Positions 17,354 to 24,343 of a stretch of 50,514 nucleotides of DNA are shown here, one piece after another. The stretch covers positions 1-50,514 of the forward strand of contig JBEKIF010000032.1 of NCBI GenBank assembly GCA_050011895.1. The letters run 5' to 3'. The position numbers were made by a program, and so were the translations under genes. How positions within the stretch are numbered: the stretch's first letter is position 1; each line of letters begins with the position of its first letter. The notes beneath the pieces were generated by a model. It ran no database searches. It saw only the letters and a list, made by a program, of their open reading frames with translations, and had not been told where the DNA came from. This DNA comes from DATBGO01 sp050011895. GTDB lineage: Bacteria; Actinomycetota; Actinomycetes; Streptosporangiales; Streptosporangiaceae.

Positions 17354-18025
17354 ATGCCGCGCCTCTGCGTCACCTGCCGGGGCCCGGTGTGGCCGGGTCG
17401 TTCTCGGTGCCATCAGTGCGCGCTTCACGCCGAGTGCCTTTCCGGCCTGCTGCCCGATGTTGTCGTGCCGATCGCGTACGCCGTCAAGGACGGCGAGCAT
17501 GCCAGGAATCTCTGGCTGTACAAGTCCGCCGATTCTGCTGCTGCCGCCGCGGCCGCCGCGCTCAGGGCGCTGCTCGTGGTGTTCCTGCACGATCACGGGT
17601 CCTGTGCCTGGCGCCGTGCAGGGATGTCCGCGCCCACGCATATGGCCCTGGTGCCGAGCGGTCGAGGGCGGCCCGGGCCGCACCCGCTATGGTCCCTGGC
17701 GGCACCTCTGCTGACGATGCCATGGGCAGGCCTGTCCCTGCGGTCTCGTGATGATCAGGAGGTACGCGACCTGGACCCGGACCGCTTCATGGCGCAGCGG
17801 CTGCCAGGCGCCCGCGTCGTACTTCTCGATGACACCTGGACGTCCGGCGCGAGCGCCGTAAGTGCTACGGCCGCCCTCAAGCTTGAAGGTGCCCGCTCGG
17901 TGGCGGTGATCGTGCTCGGGCGCCATCTGGCTGCCGGGTCCTGGCCGCCGGAAGCTGCCGCTTTCTCGCCTGCCGCGCTGCCGTTCTGTCCCGCGCTCTG
18001 CGCGGTGCACGGCCCGGCTACATAG
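17354..18025 (+). CDS. ComF-like phosphoribosyltransferase with zinc-ribbon start
   Basis: A 223-residue protein from ATG 17354. It opens with a Cys4 ribbon (LCVTCRG...RCHQC), then LPDVVVPIAYAVK. Near the C-terminus is the PRPP-binding motif VVLLDDTWTSGAS (two acidic residues, then the T-x-GAS loop). This arrangement is typical of the ComF / amidophosphoribosyltransferase-like group, whose role in actinobacteria is unclear. The frame is open upstream to 17114 and another ATG lies at 17222. I see no clear Shine-Dalgarno for any of them, so the start is uncertain. It lies 9 bp ahead of nth, so the two may be co-transcribed. Confidence 0.75.
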   Translation: MPRLCVTCRGPVWPGRSRCHQCALHAECLSGLLPDVVVPIAYAVKDGEHARNLWLYKSADSAAAAAAAALRALLVVFLHDHGSCAWRRAGMSAPTHMALVPSGRGRPGPHPLWSLAAPLLTMPWAGLSLRSRDDQEVRDLDPDRFMAQRLPGARVVLLDDTWTSGASAVSATAALKLEGARSVAVIVLGRHLAAGSWPPEAAAFSPAALPFCPALCAVHGPAT

Positions 18026-18034
18026 GCTGGGCTC

Positions 18035-18742
18035 GTGCTCACGGATCTCCCTTCGAGGACCGCGCTTGTCCGGCGTGCCCGCCGGATCAACCGCGAGCTC
18101 GCACTGTTGTACCCGGACGCGCACTGCGAGCTCAATTTCACTTCACCGCTCGAGCTGCTCATCGCGACGATCCTGTCGGCACAGTGCACGGACAAACGGG
18201 TGAACCTGGTCACCCCGGTACTGTTCGCGCGGTATCGCACAGCAGCGGATTACGCGGCGGCCGACCGCGGCGAGGTCGAAAAGATCATTCAGTCGACCGG
18301 CTTCTTTCGTGCCAAGACCACCAGCATCATCGGCCTCGGCCAGGCGCTCTGTGACCGGTTCGGCGGTGCGGTGCCGGCTCGCCTGGGTGATCTCATCACG
18401 CTCCCCGGCGTCGGCAGGAAGACGGCGAACGTGGTGCTCGGGAATGCGTTCGGGGTGCCAGGCATCACGGTCGACACGCACTTCGCGAGGCTCGCCCGTC
18501 GTTTCGGGTGGACCACCCAGGCAGACCCGGACAAAATCGAGCAGGAGGTCGGCTCGCTCATTCCCCGGGCCGAGTGGACTGCTCTGTCGCTCCGGCTGAT
18601 CTGGCATGGCCGCCGGGTATGCCATGCACGCCGGCCCGCATGCGGGGCATGTGGGCTGGCCAGGCTGTGCCCTTCGTTCGGCGAGGGGCCGATCGACGAG
18701 GCGACGGCCCGCAAGCTCGTGAAGGCTGGTCCGTTCTCATGA
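18035..18742 (+). CDS. nth: Endonuclease III (DNA glycosylase/AP lyase)
   Basis: A 235-residue base-excision repair enzyme that removes oxidised pyrimidines. It has the HhH motif LPGVGRKTA with catalytic Lys129, the catalytic Asp147 in VDTHFAR, and the [4Fe-4S] ligands C196-x6-C203-x2-C206-x5-C212. It starts at GTG 18035. Its stop overlaps the NUDIX start as ATGA. The nth-NUDIX-marP order matches Rv3674c-Rv3671c of M. tuberculosis, except that the thioredoxin-like Rv3673c counterpart is absent here. Confidence 0.96.
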   Translation: MLTDLPSRTALVRRARRINRELALLYPDAHCELNFTSPLELLIATILSAQCTDKRVNLVTPVLFARYRTAADYAAADRGEVEKIIQSTGFFRAKTTSIIGLGQALCDRFGGAVPARLGDLITLPGVGRKTANVVLGNAFGVPGITVDTHFARLARRFGWTTQADPDKIEQEVGSLIPRAEWTALSLRLIWHGRRVCHARRPACGACGLARLCPSFGEGPIDEATARKLVKAGPFS

Positions 18743-19416
18743 GCCAAGCAGGGGCAGATCCGGGCGATGGCGGGGCGGATGTCCCCGGATGGCTCGTCGG
18801 CCTGGCGCGGTCCGCCGCCCAGATGTCCGTGCCCGCCCCGCTACGCGCCCCGGCCGGCGGCGGCCGCCAGTCCGCAGTACTCATCTTGTTCGGAGATGGT
18901 CCTGACGGCCCTGACCTGCTGCTTGTCCAGCGCAGCCCGTGGCTGCGCCGGCACGCAGGCCAGCCGGCCTTCCCCGGCGGCGCGGTCGACAAATCTGACG
19001 CAGGCCCCGTCTCGGCTGCGCTGCGTGAGGCAGCGGAAGAGGCACAGGTAAACCCGTCCGGCGTTCAGGTGCTGGCTATCCTTCCCGAGCTCTTTATTTC
19101 GCGCAGCGGCTTTTCGGTTACGCCGGTATTGGCGTGGTGGCGGCGGCCCGGCCCGGTCGGGCCCGGCGACCCGATGGAGGTCACCGCTGTCGCCCGGATC
19201 AGGGTCGCCGAACTCGCGGATCCGGCCAATCGCATCACGATCCGCTACCCGTCAGGCACCGTCGGCCCGGCCTTCCGGGTCGGCGGGATGCTGGTCTGGG
19301 GATTTACCGGCATGCTGGTGGACCGGCTGCTCGCGCTGAGCGGCTGGGAGCTGCCCTGGGACTCCGGCCGCGTGGAGGACCTGCCGCCCGAAGCGCTGCC
19401 CGCTCCGGACCTCTGA
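18739..19416 (+). CDS. NUDIX hydrolase, CoA pyrophosphatase-like
   Basis: A 225-residue protein that probably hydrolyses CoA or related pyrophosphates. The NUDIX box region reads FPGGAVDKSDAGPVSAALREAAEEA, with LLLVQRSPWLRRHAGQPAFPGG just before it, as in the CoA pyrophosphatase (UPF0035) subgroup. It starts at ATG 18739, overlapping nth. In M. tuberculosis the equivalent is Rv3672c. Confidence 0.88.
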   Translation: MSQAGADPGDGGADVPGWLVGLARSAAQMSVPAPLRAPAGGGRQSAVLILFGDGPDGPDLLLVQRSPWLRRHAGQPAFPGGAVDKSDAGPVSAALREAAEEAQVNPSGVQVLAILPELFISRSGFSVTPVLAWWRRPGPVGPGDPMEVTAVARIRVAELADPANRITIRYPSGTVGPAFRVGGMLVWGFTGMLVDRLLALSGWELPWDSGRVEDLPPEALPAPDL

Positions 19417-19480
19417 TGGGACCCGGGTCGGCCGAGCAAGCGCTGTACCTGTCGCCCGCACTGGCGTATACGGTGGGCAC

Positions 19481-20668
19481 GTGCCGGGTGACTTGCTGGA
19501 CTTGATCCTGATCGTGCTGGTGGTCGCCTTTGCGGTGGCGGGTTATCGGCAGGGCTTCATCGTCGGGGTGCTGAGCTTCGCCGGATTCATCGCCGGCGGG
19601 GCGCTCGGGGCCGAGTTCGGCCCCCGGATAGCGATGGCCACGGTGAGCGGGCTCGCGCAGCAGGCCGTGGTCGCCATCGTCATCGTCTTCCTCGCCGCCG
19701 TGGTCGGCCAGCTGATCGCCTCGGGCCTCGGCGTGGCGGTGCGATCCAGGCTGACCTGGCGACCGGCCACGGTCCTTGACTCGGTCGGCGGCGCGGTGGT
19801 GAGCGTGATCGCTGTCCTGCTCATCGCCTGGCTGATCGGCTCGGCGGTGGCTTACGCGCCCTTTCCCACGATTTCGCGCCAGGTCAACAACTCCACGGTG
19901 CTCCATGGCGTCGACCGGCTGATGCCGCCGGCCGCAAGAGTCATGTTCGCCGATTTCCGGCGCCTGCTGGCCAGCGGGCCCTATCCGCAGGTCTTCGGGG
20001 CGCTGGGCGCCGAAGGGGCGCTCGCCGTGTCGCCGCCGAACAACAAGGTCCTGTCCTCGCGCGCGCTGGTACGGGTTAAGGACAGCGTGGTCAAGATCGA
20101 AGGGGTCGCGCCAAGCTGCTCACGCCGGATCGAGGGCTCGGGCTTTGTCTTCGCTCCCGATCACGTGCTCACCAACGCGCACGTGGTAGCCGGCGAGACT
20201 CAGGGCCCCGAGGTGTTCAGCGCGGGGCAGCAGTACCCGGCGAGGGTTGTCGTCTATGACCCGGACCGGGACATCGCCGTGCTCTACGTGCCCGGGCTCA
20301 GCGCGCGTACCCTGTTCTTCGCGCGCCAGGCGCAGATCGGCAGTAACGCGATAGTGGCTGGTTACCCGCTGGATCAGCCGTTCACGGCGGTGGCAGCCCG
20401 GATCGGCGGTATCGAGCGGGCCGTTAGCCCCGATATCTACCATTCAACTCAGGTGACCCGGCAGATCTACGCGGTCAGGGCGGTCATCGAGCCCGGCAAC
20501 TCAGGCGGCCCGTTGCTCGCGCCCGACGGCAAGGTCTACGGCGTGGTATTCGCCGCCGCGACCGCCGTGCAAGACACCGGTTATGCACTCACTGCGTCGG
20601 AGGTCTATCCGGATGCCAGCTATGGAGCCGGGGCCACCTCGGCGGTGTCCACTGGCCTCTGCGACTGA
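19481..20668 (+). CDS. marP: Membrane-anchored acid-resistance serine protease MarP
   Basis: A 395-residue protein. An N-terminal CvpA-like membrane domain has four hydrophobic segments (about 5-125). A periplasmic trypsin-like protease domain follows, with catalytic His234 (TNAHVV), Asp264 (DRDIAVL) and Ser341 (GNSGGPLL). Cys213 and Cys394 occupy the positions of the disulfide that controls M. tuberculosis MarP (C214/C395 there). In mycobacteria MarP maintains intracellular pH in acid by cleaving a cell-wall hydrolase. GTG 19481 gives MPGDLLDL. It is the last gene of the nth operon. Confidence 0.93.
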   Translation: MPGDLLDLILIVLVVAFAVAGYRQGFIVGVLSFAGFIAGGALGAEFGPRIAMATVSGLAQQAVVAIVIVFLAAVVGQLIASGLGVAVRSRLTWRPATVLDSVGGAVVSVIAVLLIAWLIGSAVAYAPFPTISRQVNNSTVLHGVDRLMPPAARVMFADFRRLLASGPYPQVFGALGAEGALAVSPPNNKVLSSRALVRVKDSVVKIEGVAPSCSRRIEGSGFVFAPDHVLTNAHVVAGETQGPEVFSAGQQYPARVVVYDPDRDIAVLYVPGLSARTLFFARQAQIGSNAIVAGYPLDQPFTAVAARIGGIERAVSPDIYHSTQVTRQIYAVRAVIEPGNSGGPLLAPDGKVYGVVFAAATAVQDTGYALTASEVYPDASYGAGATSAVSTGLCD

Positions 20669-20773
20669 GCCGGGTTCCTGGTCGCGGCGCACGCTTCCTG
20701 GTGGCTTCCTGAATTCCGGCGGGCGCCCGGATTCCTGGTGGCCGCCGTGCGGAGCGGGCCGACCCGGCCGCCG

Positions 20774-21277
20774 TCAGCCGGCCGGTCCCTGCAGCCTGAG
20801 CCTCAGGTCGGCGGGAGCGATGGCGGTCAGTCCGTCGCGTTCTATCCAGCTGGCCAGATCAGTCGCCGAGCGGGCGATGGCCGCCGGGTCGATCCCATGC
20901 CGGGGTGAGCCCGTGAATCCGCTGACTCCCCGGCCCCCCCTGCGCAGCAAGGTGACCGCTCCCCGGGCGTTACCACGTTGCGCATGCGTCAGGCCGACCG
21001 CGATCTGGGCCAGCGCTCGCCACAGGTCCCGCTCGCCAGACGGCGCGGTCCGCCACGCTGCCTCGAGCACCTCGTGCGCCTGGAACGGCCGGCCGTCATC
21101 CACGAGCCGCTGTGCGAGCGCGAGAGCCTCAGCGGGCGGCAGGATCACCTCGTCGGGAAGCGCTGGCTCGCCGGCCGCCCCATGGTCAAGCGGGCGCCCG
21201 AGCGCATCGCGTGGCCTTGCGTTCCGAGGGCGGCCCGCCTGGTCCCTGTCCCTGGGCAGGCCCGGGGGAATCGTCAT
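20774..21277 (-). CDS. DUF309-family protein
   Basis: A 167-residue protein. The DUF309 core includes LVDDGRPFQAHEVLEAAWR and ERDLWRALAQIAVGLTHAQRGN, a helical HExxE-like arrangement characteristic of the family. The first 40 residues are low-complexity. It overlaps the epoxide hydrolase gene as ATGA. Biochemical function is not established. Convergent with marP, 105 bp away. Confidence 0.82.
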   Translation of the reverse strand: MTIPPGLPRDRDQAGRPRNARPRDALGRPLDHGAAGEPALPDEVILPPAEALALAQRLVDDGRPFQAHEVLEAAWRTAPSGERDLWRALAQIAVGLTHAQRGNARGAVTLLRRGGRGVSGFTGSPRHGIDPAAIARSATDLASWIERDGLTAIAPADLRLRLQGPAG

Positions 21278-22197
21278 CGCTCAGGTTCGGGGTCGGCGAG
21301 CCAGGCTCGAAGCTCGGCGTCAAAGCGGTCGGGCATCTCTTCATGCGGGAAATGCCCGGCACCGTCGATAAGGCGCCACCGGTACGGTGCCTCGACATAC
21401 CTGCCAGAGCCGCGTGCGGCGGCCGGGAGCACGCAGCTATCGAGGGCGCCGTGCAGGTGCAGGGTCGGCGCCTGGATGGCGGCCCGCATGCTGCGCGCGT
21501 ACCGCAACCCGTCCGGTCGGAACCTGGACCGGATGTACCAGCGGTGATATTCAAGTGCCGAGTGAGCGACCGACGGCAGGCGAATTGCGGCGCGGTAGGT
21601 GTGCTCCGTCTCCCGGTCCGGCCACCCGGGGCCTGACCAGGTGCTGAGCATTCGCCCGACCCGCTGTGCGCCGTCTCGCAGCAACTGCCGTTCCGGCAGC
21701 ACCGGCAGCTGGAAGCCGAGCGCGTAGCCGCTTCGCCTGCCCTGGCCGAGCGGGTCGGACAGGACCGCCGAGCGGAGCCGGAGCGGATGCGGCACGGAGA
21801 CGACCGCAAGCCGCCTGACGACCTTGGGGAAATACGCCGCCATGGTCCAGGCGATGAGGCCGCCCCAGTCATGGCCGACAACGACCGCGTTGGCCTCGCC
21901 GAGCGACCTGACGAGCCCGGCCGCATCCGACGCGGCGGTCACCAGGTCGTAGCCGCGCGGCGGCTTGTCACTGCCGCCGTAACCGCGCAGGTCGACGGCG
22001 ACCGCCCGGTAGCCCGCAGCGCTCAGCGAGGACAGCTGCTCTCGCCATGTCCACCAGAATTCGGGAAAGCCATGCAGCAGCAGGACCAGGGGCCCGTCTC
22101 CGCTCTCTGCGACGTGAAAACGCGTCCCGTTGGCACTGACAGACCGGTGCGACCAGGGACCTTCCACGTATATCGACGCGCCGCCATTCGCGGACAT
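21274..22197 (-). CDS. Alpha/beta hydrolase, epoxide hydrolase-like (EphE type)
   Basis: A 307-residue alpha/beta hydrolase. It has the oxyanion motif HGFPEFWWTW, the nucleophile elbow GHDWGG (Asp), an acidic residue in GALDS and the catalytic His in GAGHFPHEEMP. DLRGYGGSDKP is typical of epoxide hydrolases. The start at ATG 22197 lies 4 bp after the holin-like gene stop. Position next to marP matches M. tuberculosis ephE (Rv3670). The substrate is unknown. Confidence 0.87.
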   Translation of the reverse strand: MSANGGASIYVEGPWSHRSVSANGTRFHVAESGDGPLVLLLHGFPEFWWTWREQLSSLSAAGYRAVAVDLRGYGGSDKPPRGYDLVTAASDAAGLVRSLGEANAVVVGHDWGGLIAWTMAAYFPKVVRRLAVVSVPHPLRLRSAVLSDPLGQGRRSGYALGFQLPVLPERQLLRDGAQRVGRMLSTWSGPGWPDRETEHTYRAAIRLPSVAHSALEYHRWYIRSRFRPDGLRYARSMRAAIQAPTLHLHGALDSCVLPAAARGSGRYVEAPYRWRLIDGAGHFPHEEMPDRFDAELRAWLADPEPER

Positions 22198-22201
22198 TCG
22201 G

Positions 22202-22648
22202 TCACCCTGCTCCGCGTGCGGGCTGAGGCACGGCGTCATCGTCGTGCCGGAGCACCGCGAGGTCATCCTGGACGGTCCGCCTGGTCTCCTTCAAGCCGCT
22301 GAGCTTGCTCACCTTTCTGGCTCCGATGAGGACGGCCAGGCCAGCCAGCAGGATGCAGGTGCCGGACACGATGAGGAACGCGGCCCACGGCCAGATGCCG
22401 AGGGCTATCAGGCCATAGGCGAACGCGAAGCAAAGCAGCACGAGCACGAGACAGCCCACGAATGCGGCGACCACGAGCAGCGCTGCCCCAATTCCCAGGC
22501 GCCGCATGTCTGCTTTGAGCTCAATCTTGGCCAGTTCGAGTTCGCATCTGACTAGCCGACTTACGTCCTTGACGGCAAACGACACCAACTCGCCAACGGA
22601 AGCTTCGCGAGCACCGTCCGTTCCAGGCTTGACTGCCGGTTCGGCCAT
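22202..22648 (-). CDS. Phage-holin-superfamily-like membrane protein
   Basis: A 148-residue protein. A cytosolic lead (SVGELVSFAVKDVSRLVRCELELAKIE) precedes two long hydrophobic segments (about 52-76 and 85-108) and a basic/acidic tail. This is the arrangement of the actinobacterial holin_III/DUF1469-type proteins. It corresponds in position to Rv3669. Despite the family name it is a chromosomal housekeeping gene here, with no phage genes around. Role unknown. Confidence 0.8.
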   Translation of the reverse strand: MAEPAVKPGTDGAREASVGELVSFAVKDVSRLVRCELELAKIELKADMRRLGIGAALLVVAAFVGCLVLVLLCFAFAYGLIALGIWPWAAFLIVSGTCILLAGLAVLIGARKVSKLSGLKETRRTVQDDLAVLRHDDDAVPQPARGAG

Positions 22649-22902
22649 CTGAGCTCTCCCCTCTCGGGCTGTCGTGTCAAGTCTCGCTCATTGCCTGCCG
22701 CGGCCCTTGCACCGCCGTCCATTCTGGCGCGCCGGGCGGCGAGCGCCGCTGCGGGAGACAATAGCGGCAGATGGATCTTGATGATGCGGCGGTGCCGCTG
22801 CGCGCATGATGAGCTCGCGCAGCGGGCAGCCCCGGGAGCCCTCCTGAGACGCGACTGGAGCCGTCCGGCGGGGGCGGGGTCCACGCGGCCCCGGGCGGTC
22901 TC

Positions 22903-23040
22903 AGCGGGCGGCGTGTCGCTGCGGGCGGCAAGCCTGCGCGGGCCGGTCGCAGCGGGCGGCAGGTCTCTGTGGGCGGCAAGTCTGCGTGCGCGGCAAGTCT
23001 GGGTGGCAAGTCTGCGCGGGCCGGTCGCTGCGGGCGGCCA
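22903..23040. repeat. Degenerate intergenic tandem repeat
   Basis: Repeated variants of gcgggcggcaagtctgcg, with gcgcgggccggtcgc also recurring twice (22936 and 23016 areas). Units vary in length and sequence, so this looks like an ageing tandem array. Confidence 0.65.
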
Positions 23041-23067
23041 GCTATCGTGAGCGGGCCGGGAACGCGA

Positions 23068-23091
23068 GCGGCGCCCCGGTTGGGGCGCCGC
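23068..23091. terminator. Strong hairpin, candidate terminator
   Basis: GCGGCGCCCC (23068-23077), loop ggtt, GGGGCGCCGC (23082-23091): a perfect 10-bp stem. It lies about 250 bp downstream of the HAD gene stop on the minus strand. No U tract. Confidence 0.45.
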
Positions 23092-23343
23092 CGCCTGCCA
23101 CGTCAGGCCGGGTTACCAAGCGGGCACCTTCTCCGCCGGGGCAGGAGCCCAGCTGGCGCGCCGCCTAGTCGCGTCGCACCGGCCGCTGGACCCGCTACCT
23201 CGGCACGCCTCCCGCGGCTGGTCGCCCGTGGGTACCCGGTTGCCGTGCCCGGACATCTCGTCCGTGACACCTTTGTACGACGGATCCGCGGCCTTGAAAA
23301 GCCCTTGGCGTAACCAATTCGTTATCTCGATTGATCACCGCCG

Positions 23344-24105
23344 TCACATGCCCTGAACTGGGGGGATCCTGCTGGCCTTGACGTAGCTTGACATGCTGGC
23401 CGGCCTGGCGGCGAGGCGGCCGCCGAAGGTCAGTACAGGCCAGCGGCGTTCACGGGCGATTCTCCGGAGGGCCCGGTCAGGATTGACAGCGTGCGGGTGA
23501 CCCACCGCTTCAAGCAGCGGCAGATCTGTCACCGAATCGCTGTAGGCGTAGCAGTCCGGCAGCCGGTAACCGCGCTGTAAGGCCAGTTCCCTGACCTTGT
23601 CGGCCTTGGCCTCGCCGTACGCCCAGAACTCCATCTCTCCGGTGTAGCGGCCGTCGGCCACCGCCATCTTGGTGGCGATGACCTCAGTCGCGCCAAGCCA
23701 GGCGCCGATCGGGCCCACCATCTCCTGGCCAGAGCTGCTGACGACAATTACGTCCTGCCCGCTGTCGCGGTGGCTGGTGATCAGCCGGTGGGCCTCCGCG
23801 TACACATGCGGGAGGATGATCTGATCCAGGTGCCGCGCGACGATCTCGCTGACCCGGTCCGCCGGCCAGCCGCGGCACAGCGCGCCGACCTCGCGCCTGA
23901 TCCGCTCCATCCGCTGGTGATCAGCGCCGTTCAGCCGGAAGATAAGTTGCCCGAATGCACTCCGGAAAGCCTGGCTCCTGGTGATCAGGCCATGCCGGTA
24001 GAAGGAGGGACCGAACGCCAGCGTGCTCGATCGCGAGATGATTGTCTTGTCGAGATCGAAGAAAGCGGCAATGGCCTGGCTTCCTCCCTCGACGGAAGTG
24101 CCCAC
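23344..24105 (-). CDS. HAD-IB family phosphatase (SerB-like)
   Basis: A 253-residue HAD-superfamily subfamily IB hydrolase. The nucleophile motif is AFFDLDKTII. Motif II lies in VIVVSSSGQE, the conserved Lys in EAKADKVREL, and motif IV in YAYSDSVTDLPLLEAVG. It resembles the conserved mycobacterial Rv3661-type protein. The start at GTG 24105 is chosen because the family begins about 15-20 residues before FFDLDKT. The frame is open much further up, but that stretch crosses a strong hairpin and is unlike protein. Substrate unknown. Confidence 0.82.
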   Translation of the reverse strand: MGTSVEGGSQAIAAFFDLDKTIISRSSTLAFGPSFYRHGLITRSQAFRSAFGQLIFRLNGADHQRMERIRREVGALCRGWPADRVSEIVARHLDQIILPHVYAEAHRLITSHRDSGQDVIVVSSSGQEMVGPIGAWLGATEVIATKMAVADGRYTGEMEFWAYGEAKADKVRELALQRGYRLPDCYAYSDSVTDLPLLEAVGHPHAVNPDRALRRIARERRWPVLTFGGRLAARPASMSSYVKASRIPPVQGM

Positions 24106-24248
24106 GATCCGGCAGCATAGAGGAAGAGGCTTGCCGCGAGGTTGCCTCTTGCTGACTGGCTGGATGACTGGCTGGTAACTTTGGCTCGCTGCACGTAGGC
24201 TTTCATGGGTGACGGAACCGGCTCTACCCCCCCGGAGCCGGACCGTAC

Positions 24249-24283
24249 GGCGACCCCCGCTCTCCCCCCCGGCGGGGGTCGCC
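24249..24283. terminator. Strong hairpin downstream of the helicase gene
   Basis: GGCGACCCCCGC (24249-24260) pairs perfectly over 12 bp with GCGGGGGTCGCC (24272-24283), with an 11-nt loop. It lies 61 bp past the helicase stop on the minus strand and upstream of the HAD gene. Likely terminator for the helicase transcript. Confidence 0.6.
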
Positions 24284-24343
24284 TCATGTCCCGAGAAAAA
24301 TGGCACGTGCGTGGTGCCTTTACCTCCGCCAGTTGCGCGGGGC

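Larger units (their letters stand above)
22649..23343. other. 695-bp gap with degenerate repeats and one strong hairpin
   Basis: No convincing gene is seen on either strand. The open frames have skewed Ala/Arg/Ser composition and no Shine-Dalgarno. The middle (about 22903-23040) is an irregular array of gcgggcggcaagtctgcg-like units. A 10-bp hairpin follows at 23068-23091. The last 250 bp show nothing I can assign. Confidence 0.6.

Noticed and set aside
22202..22648. Prophage remnant, because of the holin-like protein
   Set aside because: No integrase, capsid, lysin or attachment repeats nearby, and the gene matches the conserved Rv3669 position next to ephE and marP.
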